A stretch of 64,000 bases of DNA from Pratylenchus scribneri (taxonomy: Eukaryota > Nematoda > Chromadorea > Rhabditida > Pratylenchidae): NCBI GenBank assembly GCA_030063045.1, contig JAQSEB010000008.1:1922001-1986000 (forward strand), read 5' to 3'. The notes below the pieces were generated by a model. The model saw only the letters and a list, made by a program, of their open reading frames with translations, searched no databases and had not been told where the DNA came from. Numbering within the stretch: position 1 is the first letter of the stretch; every line of letters begins with the position of its first letter. The translations under genes and the position numbers were made by a program. Shown piece by piece: positions 12,427-24,200 of this stretch.

Positions 12427-13714
12427 ATGTCAACTTTGCCAACGGTGCCGCTTTCAACTATTCCACAGAATTTAAAATCCGTAGCCCATTTTGTGAAGAT
12501 TGCCAATGAATACGCTGGTCGGGACATTGTCATTTATTATTGGTGTAAGTTTTTTGTTACATGCATCGATTCAGTTTTAACATATTTGGATATTTTAGGT
12601 CTTTTTAAGGCCGTGGATGATGCCATGAAAATAGACAGTAATTCGCCAGAAGCAAAGCAATTTCTAATTACGTTGGTCGATATTCTCGAGCAGGTTTCAA
12701 TTAAACAATGCTAAAATATAATAAATAATTTATTAGGTAAAGAAAACACACAAAGATGACGACAATATAACACAAAATTTGGTGGCCCAATCCCATATCG
12801 AAGATCAAGCACAAAAACTTTTCCAATATGCAAAATCGCAAGATGATTTGGAACAATATAACCAAAAAATGGTTAAAGCATTTTATACTTGCGGCTATCT
12901 TTTTGATGTTTTAACCATGTTCGGTGGTTTGGATGAGAATATTCAGGTTTAAATTATTTAGAATTTTTTATAATTGTTTTTGTTTAGTCGGCTCAAAAAT
13001 TTGCAAAATGGCGGGCAACACACATTTTCGGCTGTTTGAAAAGAGGAGAACAACCGTCACAGAGCAATCAACAATCCAAACAAGAAGATATTCCACAACA
13101 ACCAAATGCATTTTCGGGTCGAGTTGGCGACATTGCTGCGGAAATTAACGACGAATTAAGTGCTGAATTGAATGCATTGAACGCCTCAATTAATGGTCCG
13201 ACGGCAACCCAACCAGCGAATTCATTCAGAAATGCATGTTTTATTTTCAAAACCATTTTTAATATAAATATTTTAGGAATTTGGCTATAATCCACAGAAT
13301 TTTGGCTCAAATTATGATGGAAATGGGACTTATCCGAACATTGGCCAACAACCAAACATTTTTAATGGACCGAAACCTGGACTCCAAGAATCACCTTTTC
13401 GCCCGCTTCCTCCAATTCAACAACAACCGGCAGCAAAACCGAGAGTGTCCGGACAATATCCTCAACAACCGATGGAACCAACGACGAAACCAATATCTTC
13501 GCATTCGCAAGTGTCGCCTCAACAAGGTTAATTAAAAGAATAATTTTTATTTAAATTCATTTATTCAGCTCAAAATCTCAAATTGGAGGATTATTTGGAG
13601 GCCAAAAAATACACAAAATTTGCCTCAAGCGCATTGGACTATGAAGATCCGAAGACGGCGATTGATTATTTGCAGAAGGCAATTGGAGTATTACAAAAAC
13701 AATCAAACCCTTAA
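12427..13714 (+). CDS. VTA1: VTA1/LIP5 homologue, ESCRT-III and Vps4 cofactor
   Basis: About 330 residues. The N-terminal tandem MIT region is clear: LKSVAHFVKIANEYAGRDIVIYY, MKIDSNSPEAKQFLITLVD, FYTCGYLFDVLTMFG and AQKFAKWRATHIFGCLKRGE align with animal VTA1. A Pro/Gln/Asn-rich linker follows, and the C-terminal VSL domain ends with AKKYTKFASSALDYEDPKTA and IDYLQKAIGVL. VTA1 dimers stimulate the Vps4 ATPase that disassembles ESCRT-III in multivesicular-body sorting and other membrane scission. The start lies 191 bp after the MPP-alpha stop; a TTTTCCAG 14 nt before the ATG is a likely trans-splice acceptor. Confidence 0.93.
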
Positions 13715-13887
13715 TGGACACACACAAAAATCAATGAAATGTTCTTATTTTCGGACGAATTGAATAAAATATTCTTTTGTAAATGTTCTCAAAATATTCA
13801 TTAAAATATATTTACAATTATTAATTAATAAATTTAAAATCCTTTTTGTTTTATATTCCTCCATTAATTTCCAGCTTTATTTGGGTC

Positions 13888-15083
13888 ATGAATATATTGA
13901 AAAATGCCATTTCTAAAGAAATATTTCTTAATCGAAAAGCGGGGAATCAATTAGAAAAGACATTGAAGATATTTAAATCCACTTCCCAATGCATATTTGA
14001 AAATTTGGCTTTGGAAGAATGGATTTTCCGGAATCAAAATATTTCAAAGGACGGAGATGCATTGATTATTTGGAGGTTTTTTAATTTGAATATTTTTACA
14101 AAAATAAATATATTTTATAGGAATAAGCCAGCAGTGGTGATTGGAAGGTACCAAAATCCGTGGATTGAAGCAAATATTTGTTATTGCCAAGAGAAAGGAA
14201 TTCGAATTGCGCGTAGATTTAGCGGTGGAGGAGCGGTCTACCATGATTTGGGTAAACATTTCCATATAAAAATGACTCATTTATAATTAATTTAAAGGCA
14301 ATTTAAATGTCAGTATTCTCACATCCCATGAAAAACATTCGAGGAAATTGAATTTACAAAATTTGGCCCTCCAATTGAATTCGGATTTACAATTTTTAAA
14401 TCCATCAAAAATTGTTGCAAATTCACGGGATGATTTGGTGTTTGAACCGGGCGGCATCAAAATTTCTGGAACGGCGGCCAGAATATCCCATGGGAAGGCA
14501 TATCATCATTTTACACTTTTGGTTGGAGCAAACCTCGAAAAATTGAGATATTCACTGCAATCACCGTTGAAGGTTTTTAATTTAATTTAAATTTAACCAA
14601 AAAGTGAATTTTATAGGAGAAAATAGAAACGACGGCAACGAGGAGTGTTCGGGCGAATTCTGTGGGATGTATTGCACAAAAATTGGCAACCGGATATCAA
14701 TCTTTGGATGAATTAATGGAAATTGTTGAAAAAAGTGTGCTCAAATCATTTTCATCAAATTATATCCAAAATGAAATATTCGAATGGAATTGGAATGGTT
14801 CAAAACAAAAATATTCAGGTAATTTCCCCGCCTATTTTGGTCGAAATAAATTCCAAATTTAGGAATTGATGAAACAAAGGCTTTATTGAAAAGTGAAGAT
14901 TGGATTTATGGAAAGACGCCAAAATTTAGTTTGAAACTTTTGGACAGTCACACCGACGAATTACGGACAATTTATGTGGAAAATGGAAGAATAAAGGAGA
15001 GTGAAAATAGTGAATTCCCAACTGGCAAAACATTTCACCAAACATTTCTAGTCTCAAAATATTCTGAACTTTTTCTCAATTGA
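13888..15083 (+). CDS. LIPT1: Mitochondrial lipoyltransferase 1
   Basis: About 350 residues. The BPL/LPL catalytic fold is marked by CIFENLALEEWIF, LIIWRNKPAVVIGRYQNPW, the signature RRFSGGGAVYHDLGNLN (split by one intron) and FEPGGIKISGTAARIS with the lysine that contacts lipoyl-AMP. The lipoate-ligase C-terminal region (around WIYGKTPKFSL) is also present. The enzyme moves lipoyl groups onto E2 subunits of 2-oxoacid dehydrogenases in mitochondria. I start at 13888 because TTTCCAG sits 13 nt upstream; an earlier in-frame ATG at 13846 would lie before that acceptor. It follows VTA1 by 173 bp on the same strand and ends 135 bp from the convergent MIC10 gene. Confidence 0.93.
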
Positions 15084-15218
15084 TTTAATTATTCACCCGT
15101 TGATTTTATTCATTTTACAAAACATTTAGTCCTATTCATCTTTATGCTCAATTTTTTTGTGTATAATCTCAAAATAAATGTGTGTTTAACAAAGCAATAA
15201 ATGTCCATTTATATTTTT

Positions 15219-15559
15219 CTATTGACTTCTTTCTTGAACAACAATTTGATAGGAGGGTTTTCCGCTGGCTTCGGCAATTCTGACCTTCTTCCCTTCAAGT
15301 CGATATGGTTTTTGTAATTCGTGTTTTGTGTTGCTCCAGCCCATTCCAATTCCTTAAAATTAATATTCAAAATTGAATAAATCTATTCAAATTAACCTAT
15401 TCCGGTGCCCATTGTAATTGGCCAAGTCCTTTTCATCTTGAAAATGGCCACAGATGCCAAAGTGCCAATTGCGAATCCAGCGAACGTTTTGATGAATGAA
15501 TCGGCCAAACATCGGTCAGCTTTTCGGCCCAACACATCTTCAGAGGGCGTTTGACTCAT
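15219..15559 (-). CDS. MIC10: MICOS complex subunit MIC10
   Basis: Two exons (15397-15559 and 15219-15352) encode 98 residues. LGRKADRCLADSFIKTFAGF is the MIC10 lead. Two short membrane helices follow, each with the family's glycine motif (FAGFAIGTLASVAIF and MGTGIGIGMGWSN). The tail KHELQKPYRLEGKKV matches MIC10 after the second helix. MIC10 oligomerises through its glycine motifs and bends the inner membrane at crista junctions. The C-terminal extension of about 25 residues is longer than in the 78-aa human protein. Confidence 0.93.
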
Positions 15560-15842
15560 TTTTATGTCTTTTCTTTTATAAAAAAAATATAAATTTAATT
15601 TGAAAAGTTTATTAAAATATATTTAAGATTGCAAAATCCAAATTTTTGCAAAAAATATTTAATAATAAAATTTATCGAAATTTATGTGCTGAATAGAAGG
15701 AAGAGAAAATTAAATCATGGAGAACCGTAAACATATATAACATTTGGTGAAGAATTGGAGGATTGGGTGGGGGATGAAAACAACAAAAACAAGGGAGGAT
15801 GAACATCAGTCAGAGGCACATTTGTATTTGCACATTTTTGTT

Positions 15843-17817
15843 TTAACCAAAATTGAATTTAAAGCTGTATGATCCATCATTGTCGCCAAATGGGTTAAAG
15901 CCCTCGCCGAATGGATTGAAGCCGCCTCCCTGGTGATGCCATTGATGGAATGGATTTCCGCCATGACCGCCCTGTGGGTCCAATGGATCCTCGCCAGCGT
16001 CGAACCTGAATTTAAATAAATTTAATTTACCAAAATTCATTTTAAACCTTCTCCTCTTCTCTGGGTCGGTGAGCACATCTTTGGCACTGGCAATGTCAAT
16101 GAACTTAAATTATACAAATTTATTTTTGTAAAATGAAATCAAAATCTAACTTTCTCTTGTGCCCGTTGTTTCTCCGCCTCATTTTGGAAATTGTCCGGAT
16201 GCCATTGCTGCGCCAATTTCCTGTAAGCCTTCATTATTTGCCTTTTGTCCGCATTTCTCCGAACTCCCAAAATTTTGTAATAATCTTTCTTCTTTGCCAT
16301 TTTTGCCAATTTATGTGCCCGATTCAATGCCTCCTTTGCTTGTTTCGAGTCTTCATGTGAATTTACTGCTTTTTGAAAGTCCTCAATTGCTATATAATAT
16401 GTTAATTATTTATTTTTTATTTTAATTTATTTTACCATTGTCGTATTGTTCATTGAGGAGGAAGGCTTCACCTCGATTCAACAAAACTTCCAAATCATTT
16501 TCGTCCAAATGTTTCAACACTTCCGTACATTCTTGGATTGCTTCGGCCACATGACCAAGCTTAAATTAATTTAATTTATTTTTATTATTTATAAAATAAA
16601 ATTACTTTTAAATTGCATTTGCATGTTTGTTTGTAAGTGTCCAATTGAATTCGGTCAACGTCCCTTTCGAATTTGAGGATTGAATTGGCCTTTTCCAAAC
16701 ATTCCATCCATTTTTCTGCTGCCATTGCCTTCTCCAATTCTTGTGCCAATTTCAGTAATTTTTTCATTCTTTTATAAAATGGAAAACATTCTTTGTGTTC
16801 CGGATTCAAATGAAGGCATTCTCTGATTTGGGCCATTGCATTTTGAACATCACCAATCTTTTTTTAGGATTTAAATATGTAGAATATTTTTTATTTACCT
16901 CATAATACATTCGGCTAATTTCCAAATATGCTTCCGTTGAATCCGGGACAAGTTTGGCAACGGCTCTAATATCCGTAATCGCATTTTGGGTGTCACCTCT
17001 GGCCAGGCGGATTTTTCCTCTTTTTCTGTGCAAATCTGCGTCCCATTGGCAATGCTAAAAGAATTAATTTTATTTTTAATTGTTTTTATTTAAATGCAAA
17101 CCTCGATTGCATAGCTTAGCATTTGTTCAGCTGAATCAAAATCGCCATTTTCATAATGATAAATGCCCATCTCAATCCAATCCTTTATTTGTCTAATTTT
17201 TTGCAATTTTTCAAGAATTTCTGCACTTCCAGAGTCATGTTTTAACTGAAATTTAAAAAAAATTTTTAAATTTTGATAAAATTTACAGCAAAATTGAAGT
17301 CCTCAGAAGCTTCATCCAATTTTCCTTTTTTAAAGAAAATATTGCCACGTTGAATTCTGCCCGAAATGAAATCTGGTTTCAGCTCAACAACCTGAAAATG
17401 AATAATTTATATTTTATTTTGTCTATTTTCTCCGAAACCTTGTCCAAATCTGGCAAAGCATTGTTCATTTTTCCACTGGCCAAAAGAACAGTTGCTCGTC
17501 GATAATATATTTGATAATCATTTGGATCCAATTCAACTGCCTGATGATAATGTTGGAGGGCATCTTGGAGTTGACCCTTCGAAAGAAGTTCCTTCCCCAT
17601 TTCGAGAAGCCGTTCAATTTCTTTTCTTTTAACTTCTTCGGTTTTGCCAAATGCTGAAATTAGTGGAATTAATCTTTAATATTTTATTAAATTTACCATA
17701 ATTATAAAGGCAAAACATGATGAATGAGAAGTAGGAAATATGTGCCATTGATAATGGCGTACCAAGAGCAGAACCCATAGGGGGACGAAGCCATTGTTCT
17801 TCAAAAAAATGTCCCAT
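15843..17817 (-). CDS. DNAJC3: DnaJ homologue subfamily C member 3 (P58IPK type), ER co-chaperone
   Basis: An N-terminal hydrophobic stretch ([17 protein letters not shown], after two other possible Met) would serve as ER signal. Then come about nine TPR helices pairs, e.g. [40 protein letters not shown] and [15 protein letters not shown]. The J domain has [20 protein letters not shown], then the HPD triad in QQWHPDNF, at about 16150-16300. A Gly/His/Phe-rich tail ([16 protein letters not shown]) ends the protein at TAA 15843-15845. The family binds unfolded clients in the ER lumen and hands them to BiP. There is no C-terminal KDEL-like signal, as in other P58IPK proteins. It lies 283 bp upstream of MIC10 on the same strand. 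Confidence 0.93.
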
Positions 17818-18281
17818 TTAAAATTTTTAAAAATTCCTGAAAATTGTAAAAAATTGGATATAAATCAGTCGAATAATTCAATAAAAATTCCAAAATTTTA
17901 TACCAAATTTTTATCGAATATGGAAGTAAATGGGTTGGGCGTTGGGTCGGTCTTCTTCGACCTTCTCTTCTTAGTTCTTTTCTTATGCAACGTATAACGT
18001 AAAAAATTTTAGGAAACGTCAATCAAATTGTTTGTCAGAGTGTCTGTTTTTTGAGATAAATTGTCATCAAACCCAAACCTAAACCCGAAGCCCGAAGCCC
18101 CGAACCCAAAAATATCAAAAGAAAGCCAAATCCCAAACCCAAACCTCTCTAAAAATAAAAAAAACTACAAGGAATCTGATCGATTTCAGTTGTTTATTTA
18201 AATTGATTTGATTGAAGCTTTATGAAAATTTATAATACTAATTTATTTTTTAGATTATCATTTGTCAATAATAGAATTAGA
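17818..18281. other. Divergent intergenic region between DNAJC3 and ABCF2
   Basis: A region shared by two divergent genes. It includes a simple purine/C-rich stretch at about 18069-18150 built on AAACCC and GAAGCCC. A TTTTTTAG at about 18247-18254 precedes the ABCF2 start and could be a trans-splice acceptor. Confidence 0.45.
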
Positions 18282-20991
18282 ATGCCTTCGGACGCGAAAA
18301 AACAACGAGATAAAGCAAAAAAGGAGAAGGAAAAATTGGCTTCAAAGCAAAAAGGAGGCGGGAAAAAACAAGCAAATTCCCAAAAACCGGAAGAGGATGG
18401 AAATGATGAGGAATTCAACGGCAACGAAGTTCAAAATGGGGATTTTGTGGAGCAACAAGAACTTGATGCCGTAATGGATGTGTTGCACAAAGTCGAATTG
18501 GACAACGCTAAGGCTCGAGCAGTTGCCGGTGTTCTCACATCACAACCGCGGAGTATTAATCTAAAAATTGGTAAGTTTAAACACTGCCAATGAATGAACT
18601 TCTAATCAATTTAGAACAATTGACCATCACATTCCATGGTCGGGAGATTGTAACAGACACGACTTTGGAGATTAACATGGGACGAAGATATGGACTTATT
18701 GGATTGAATGGAAGCGGTTAATATTTAAAAATAATTGCAAATAATCCTCAAAATTTACAGGAAAATCCTCATTAATGCAGGCCATTTATTTGCGTGAAAT
18801 GCCGATTCCCGATCATATTGACATGTTTTTGGTGAGCAGGGAGATGGCGGCAGTTGATTCATCGGCACTTCAAGCGGTTATCAATGTCGACAAGGAGCGA
18901 ATTATATTGGAGAAACAGGCAGAAGAATTAGCGACTTATGACGATGAAGGTTTCAATTTTTAATATATTTTCAAATTTCACTTCTCCAAAAAATTAGAAA
19001 GCCAAGCAAAACTTCTTGACATCTATGAGCGGTTAGATGAAATGGATGCGGACAAAGCCGAGGTGAAGGCAGCTGAAATACTCCATGGACTTGGATTTAC
19101 TCCGCAAATGATGGCCAAAAGATGCAAAGATTTTTCTGGAGGTGGAAATTATTTTGCTTAAATTATTTATTAAAAATTAATTTTTAGGTTGGCGAATGCG
19201 AATCGCACTGGCACGTGCACTTTATTTGAAACCTTCATTGCTTTTGCTGGACGAACCAACCAGCCATTTGGATTTGGATGCTTGTGTCTGGCTTGAAGGG
19301 CAACTTTCAAAGTATTTTTAAAAATGTAAAGAATAATCCAAATTAATCCTTCATCAATTCAGTTATAAACGATCGCTTTTGATTATTTCACACTCGCAGG
19401 ATTTTATGAACAATGTTTGCACCAATGTCATTCATTTGTACCACAAAAAGCTCATCTATTATGGAGTGAGTATTTTATCCATTTAAATTATTATTTTATT
19501 AAATTTACAGGGAAATTATGATGCATTCATCAAAACTCGATTGGAATTGTTGGAAAATCAGGCAAAACGCTACAATTGGGAACAGGCCCAAATTAAGCAT
19601 ATGAAGGTTTGCCATTATTGGAGTAAATTACGGGGGAATAATTCAATTTATTTAAAGGATTATGTTGCTCGTTTTGGACATGGAAGTGCTAAATTGGCTC
19701 GTCAAGCTCAAAGCAAAGAGAAAACAATGGCAAAAATGATTGCCGGCGGTCTGACGGAAAAAGTGGTTTTGGAGCAGACAAAACAATTTTACTTCTTTGA
19801 GCCGGATAATATTCCACCACCGGTCATTATGGTCCAACATGTCTCTTTCCGCTATAATAAAGATTCGGTTTGTTTAAATTGGATTAATTTTTATAATTAA
19901 TTAAATATTTTTAGCCATTGATTTACCGAGATTTGGACTTTGGCATTGATTTGGACACGCGAGTGGCTTTGGTCGGACCAAATGGAGCCGGAAAATCGAC
20001 GCTTCTCAAATTGTTGGCCTCCGATATTGAACCAACGGATGGAATGATTCGACGCCATTTGCATTGCAAAATTGGGAAATATCATCAGGTAATGGGTTGG
20101 CGGAATTGGAAGAATTATTAATTCTTATATTAATAAAAAAAAAATAGGAAAAATACGATTAGGAGAACATGTAACTTTTTTCTAAGGTGCGCAAGAAACA
20201 ACATCCAAATTTGTGTTTTTTTTAACTCATTTCTCCTATAAGGCAGCTGGGAGAGGAAGCTTAGCATGTCCTTTTAGCGCATTGGTATACCGCTTGCTTT
20301 TATGTAAGGCGAAATAGCGAGAGAGATCTCGGGTTCAATTCCCAGTGGTGGCTTGTATTTTTTTCCCTTCCTTCTTGTTTTCCAAATCAAAATAAAAATA
20401 AGATTGATGAGGAAAATAGCCCATCATTTTCTTTAAATTAAATAATTAATTTAAATGTATAATGCTTTTTTATTTTAGCATTTGGTGGAAGAATTGCCTT
20501 TGGAATTGAGTGCACTGGAATATATGCAACGAGAATTTCCGGATGTTCGGGAGAAGGAAGAAATGCGCAAAATCATTGGTCGATACGGCCTTTCGGGACG
20601 AGAACAAATTTGTCCAATGAAACAATTGTCGGATGGGCAACGATGTCGAGTCGCATTTGCATGGCTTGCTTGGCAACAACCTCATCTTCTTCTTTTGGAT
20701 GAACCGACCAACCATTTGGACATGGAAAGCATCGACGCATTGGCCGAAGCAATCAACAATTTCGCTGGTGGAATGATTTTGGTGAATCAATTAATTTATT
20801 AAGAGAACTAATTTTCATTATTCAAGGTTTCCCACGACTTCCGACTTGTCCAACAAGTGACCGAGGAGATTTGGGTTTGCGACCGTCAAACAATCACAAA
20901 ATGGGATGGCGACATTTTCTCCTATAAGGCACATTTGCGAAGGAAAATTGAGGAAGAGGACCGCAAAAAGGCATTGATGATAGAACGCTGA
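18282..20991 (+). CDS. ABCF2: ABCF2-type ATP-binding cassette protein, no membrane domain
   Basis: About 620 residues over nine or more exons. A Lys-rich N-terminus ([19 protein letters not shown]) precedes two ABC cassettes. Cassette 1 has Walker A GLNGSGKSSL (split by an intron), signature [15 protein letters not shown] and Walker [16 protein letters not shown]. Cassette 2 has [30 protein letters not shown] and [15 protein letters not shown], then [14 protein letters not shown] proteins bind ribosomes and act in translation. Cassette 2 has LSDGQ in place of LSGGQ, a change seen in ABCF members. The start is ATG 18282 just after AATTAG. One intron (about 20089-20479) is roughly 390 bp, much longer than its neighbours, and carries a tRNA-like sequence. 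Confidence 0.94.
20268..20352 (+). tRNA. tRNA-like sequence or tRNA-derived element inside an ABCF2 intron (probable pseudogene)
   Basis: An A-box-like TAGCGCATTGGTA (20275-20287) and a B-box-like GGGTTCAATTCCC (20331-20343) are spaced as in a tRNA gene, and a T-rich tract follows at about 20356-20364. The 7-bp acceptor stem pairs poorly (mostly G-T pairs and mismatches), and I could not fold a clean anticodon arm. A decayed tRNA or a tRNA-derived repeat is more likely than a working tRNA. Confidence 0.35.
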
Positions 20992-21233
20992 TTTGAATGA
21001 AGAGAAAAGATTGATGATTTGATTGTTTAATTAATGTCATTCATCATTAAAACGTGTGTACTCCCTTTCCTTTGTTCATTTGTTTGTTTTTAGCTCATTA
21101 ATGATGGTTAATTTTTTTTATAAATTCGTTAAAAAGGATGAAAGACAAATATTAATTAATTATGGATGAAAATAATATTGGAATTAAAATTTAAATTGGC
21201 TTCATTTTTGTTGCTGTTCATTTGTTGGATGTT
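20992..21233. other. Short convergent intergenic region
   Basis: AT-rich 3' regions of ABCF2 (plus) and Twinkle (minus). Nothing else is recognised. Confidence 0.5.
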
Positions 21234-24200
21234 TCAACCAATGAATGAATGAGGGTGGAAGGTTGGAAAAGCATTTCGATCTGTGCAAAATTGGGTTTGA
21301 TTGTTTCGTTTTCCATTCCCCACCTGGTCAACTTCCAAGCATCGACCACCGAAACGATTCTTCAGAATCTGAAATAAATATTTTTATTATATTATCCCAA
21401 TGTCCCTCACTGCCAATGCCAATGATGCCTAAGGGCCTTTCGTATTCCTCCTACTGTACCCAATTTTTGCCACCCACTTTTTACCTAATCATCAATCAAA
21501 TATTGCCCTAAAAGCCTTCAAGCCAACCTTTTCTATCCAAAATTTCACTTTTGTGACAGTCTGTTATCACATTTTTCCCATTCAAGAGATAAATAATAAT
21601 TTAAAGATTCTTTACTCGGAAATCCCTATCCTATCTTTTTGGGCATTGGGGGCTTAGCCTCACGTGAAGGTCCGAGGTGAGAGCCCAGGCCCACTCTCGC
21701 CCTGATCCTCATTAATCCAAATTAAGGACTAATACTCACATAAAGGAATTTTCGGAATTTCCTTCGATCTTCGACATCGCGGCGTCTTTGAATGACGAGA
21801 ACATTGTCAGCTTCTTGGGTGATTTTTGCATTCGGTCCACCAATATGATGCAATTCATAATATCCCGACTGATGATGAGAGAATGAATATTAATATTGTA
21901 TTTCCTCTATTGCCCCCTCCCCTCCCTTTAGTAGTAGAAGCCTTCCTTCTAATAATCATCCCTCAAGGTGGATCTCTAAAAAATGGTAGCCCCGAGGCCA
22001 CTAATTGAGGAAATACGATAATCAATTTTTGGACCAACTTCATTTGGCTCCTTGACCGGATGGACAACCTAAATTCGATCAAATTTGTTGAATTCCTGAT
22101 TGGAATACCAAAGTAATGTGCAATTCCTGGGTGCTGGCCATTCGACGGAGCATGCCAACGAATCGATCCTTTGAAACACAATTTCATTGAAATTGTTCAT
22201 CCATGAATACAATTCATTCACTCACTTGTTGGTGTGTTCTCTCCGCCACCGTCATTGGGTCAATGTGAACTGTGGCCATATCCACCAAAGCTTGCTGCAC
22301 AAATAAGCCCAAAATATTCCATCCAAATGCCCGCTCAACTTACTAAATTATCAATGACCAAATGCTAAAAATGGGAGAATTGGATCATTTCATTTGTATC
22401 TTTTGCCCTTTTCACCTGTGTTCCACATGCCAATGTTTGTTCTCGAATTGCCTTAAATTTTGTATCAAAAATTCACATTTAATTTGTCCCTTGCTTACAT
22501 CGGCAATCTCTTTGAGTGTTTTTTCACGGAATTCCTCCGTCTTCATAATCACCAAATCACTGTGAGTCCGCTCAAAACGGTCCAACCACATTTCAACCGA
22601 AGAATGGTCTTGGCGTTGTTGCAATGGAACCCTGGGAGGAAATGGGAAGAAAAATGGAGGGAATTGATCATTGGTCATTGTCAATGCCAATAATGCCTAA
22701 GGGCCTTTCCTATTCATCCTACTGTACCGCCACTTCTTTCCTAATCGCCCCGCCACCCTATCAATCAAATATTGTCCCAATCTGCTTCTAAAACCCAGCT
22801 CTTTTTCATCTCTTAATGTTTTTACCCTTCATATTATTACATTTTTGCGCAAAATTAATACTTAATAATTTAAAGTTCATTTGTCTCTAATCCATATCCC
22901 GTCCATTGGGCCGTTGGGGGCTTGGTCCTCCGGCGAAAGCCCGTGGCGAGAGCCTAGGCCCAGCTCTCGCCTCAAACAAATTTAGCCCTAGATTAGGACT
23001 AATATTTAGTGATAATTGCTAATGCTAATTCATTTGAGTTTCATATTTCATAAATTCAAGGAAATGATCTCATTTAAGAAATAGATGTTGCAAATGCCTT
23101 AACAATGTAAATTTAAATAGAATTTTGGACTTTTTGCTTAGAATAGACCTTCTCACGTGCAAACCCAAAAAAATATTCTTACTTTGATCGACTGGTAAAT
23201 GTTCGAGAACGGGCAAGACTGCGCACGTGAGAAGGCCTAGATAGGGGAAAAACATGGATTCGACGAATTGGAATGAATGGGAAGGAAAAGGGGAAATGGA
23301 ATATTTGGAATGGGCACAAATGATGGAGATTTGAATTTACCCGGCAAATTGGATTATCATCCATTTTAGGATCTGCAATTTATTTGGTGAAATAATTCAG
23401 TGAATGAGACAATTTGACCTTCTCCTCCGGCATTTCAAAATTGCAGAATAAAGTGCGCACCTGAAAATGGAAGAATTGTTCAAAATTGACAGATTCAGAA
23501 TTATTTATTACTCCTTGAGTGTACAAATCCATTGAATATCTGAAAATTTGAACATCCAATTCCCATCCAAAATCCAATCAACCAACTCGCAAATGAATGT
23601 CGTCTTCCCATGGCTTCCTCCACTCAAAACGGTCATTTCGGATGGACGGAATCCGCGAAAATAATTATTCAGCAGGGAATATCTTTTCCACTGTAATATT
23701 ACAAAAACATCATTTCCAATGTGAAAATGTTTAGACCAATGTTAGGCCGGCCAATTTTGATTTGCTTTGCACAATTTCACTTCGCACCGAATCCCGCAAA
23801 TCCTGGACAGAACGAAATCCTTTGTAACGAACCCGGACTGCGTCTTTACAAATGAAAATGAATTTAAATTGGCCACAAATTTGTACCCTGAATGCTGTGA
23901 AGAACTTCCTTGGCCCGATTGTCCCGGACTAATTCGACTGGACGCAAAGGGGCACTTAAAAATGAGGAAAAAATTGGAAAATGGAAGTGGAAATTGACGT
24001 GATTATATAGCAACGGGCGGCACTCAAATAGGAGGCATAACTGGGGAATGGGAAAATATAATAAATTTGGGTTTGGGCCACAAACTCTTTGGCAAATCGT
24101 TCATGAATGTGCGGAAACCAAATGTAAATCTTTTGAATGGGATTGGAAAGGTAATTGAGGGACGACCATCCATTGAGACAAACCAAATCAAAATCTTCCA

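Noticed and set aside
13846..13887. Earlier ATG for the lipoyltransferase
   Set aside because: It lies upstream of the TTTCCAG acceptor that would receive the spliced leader, so the ATG at 13888 is preferred.
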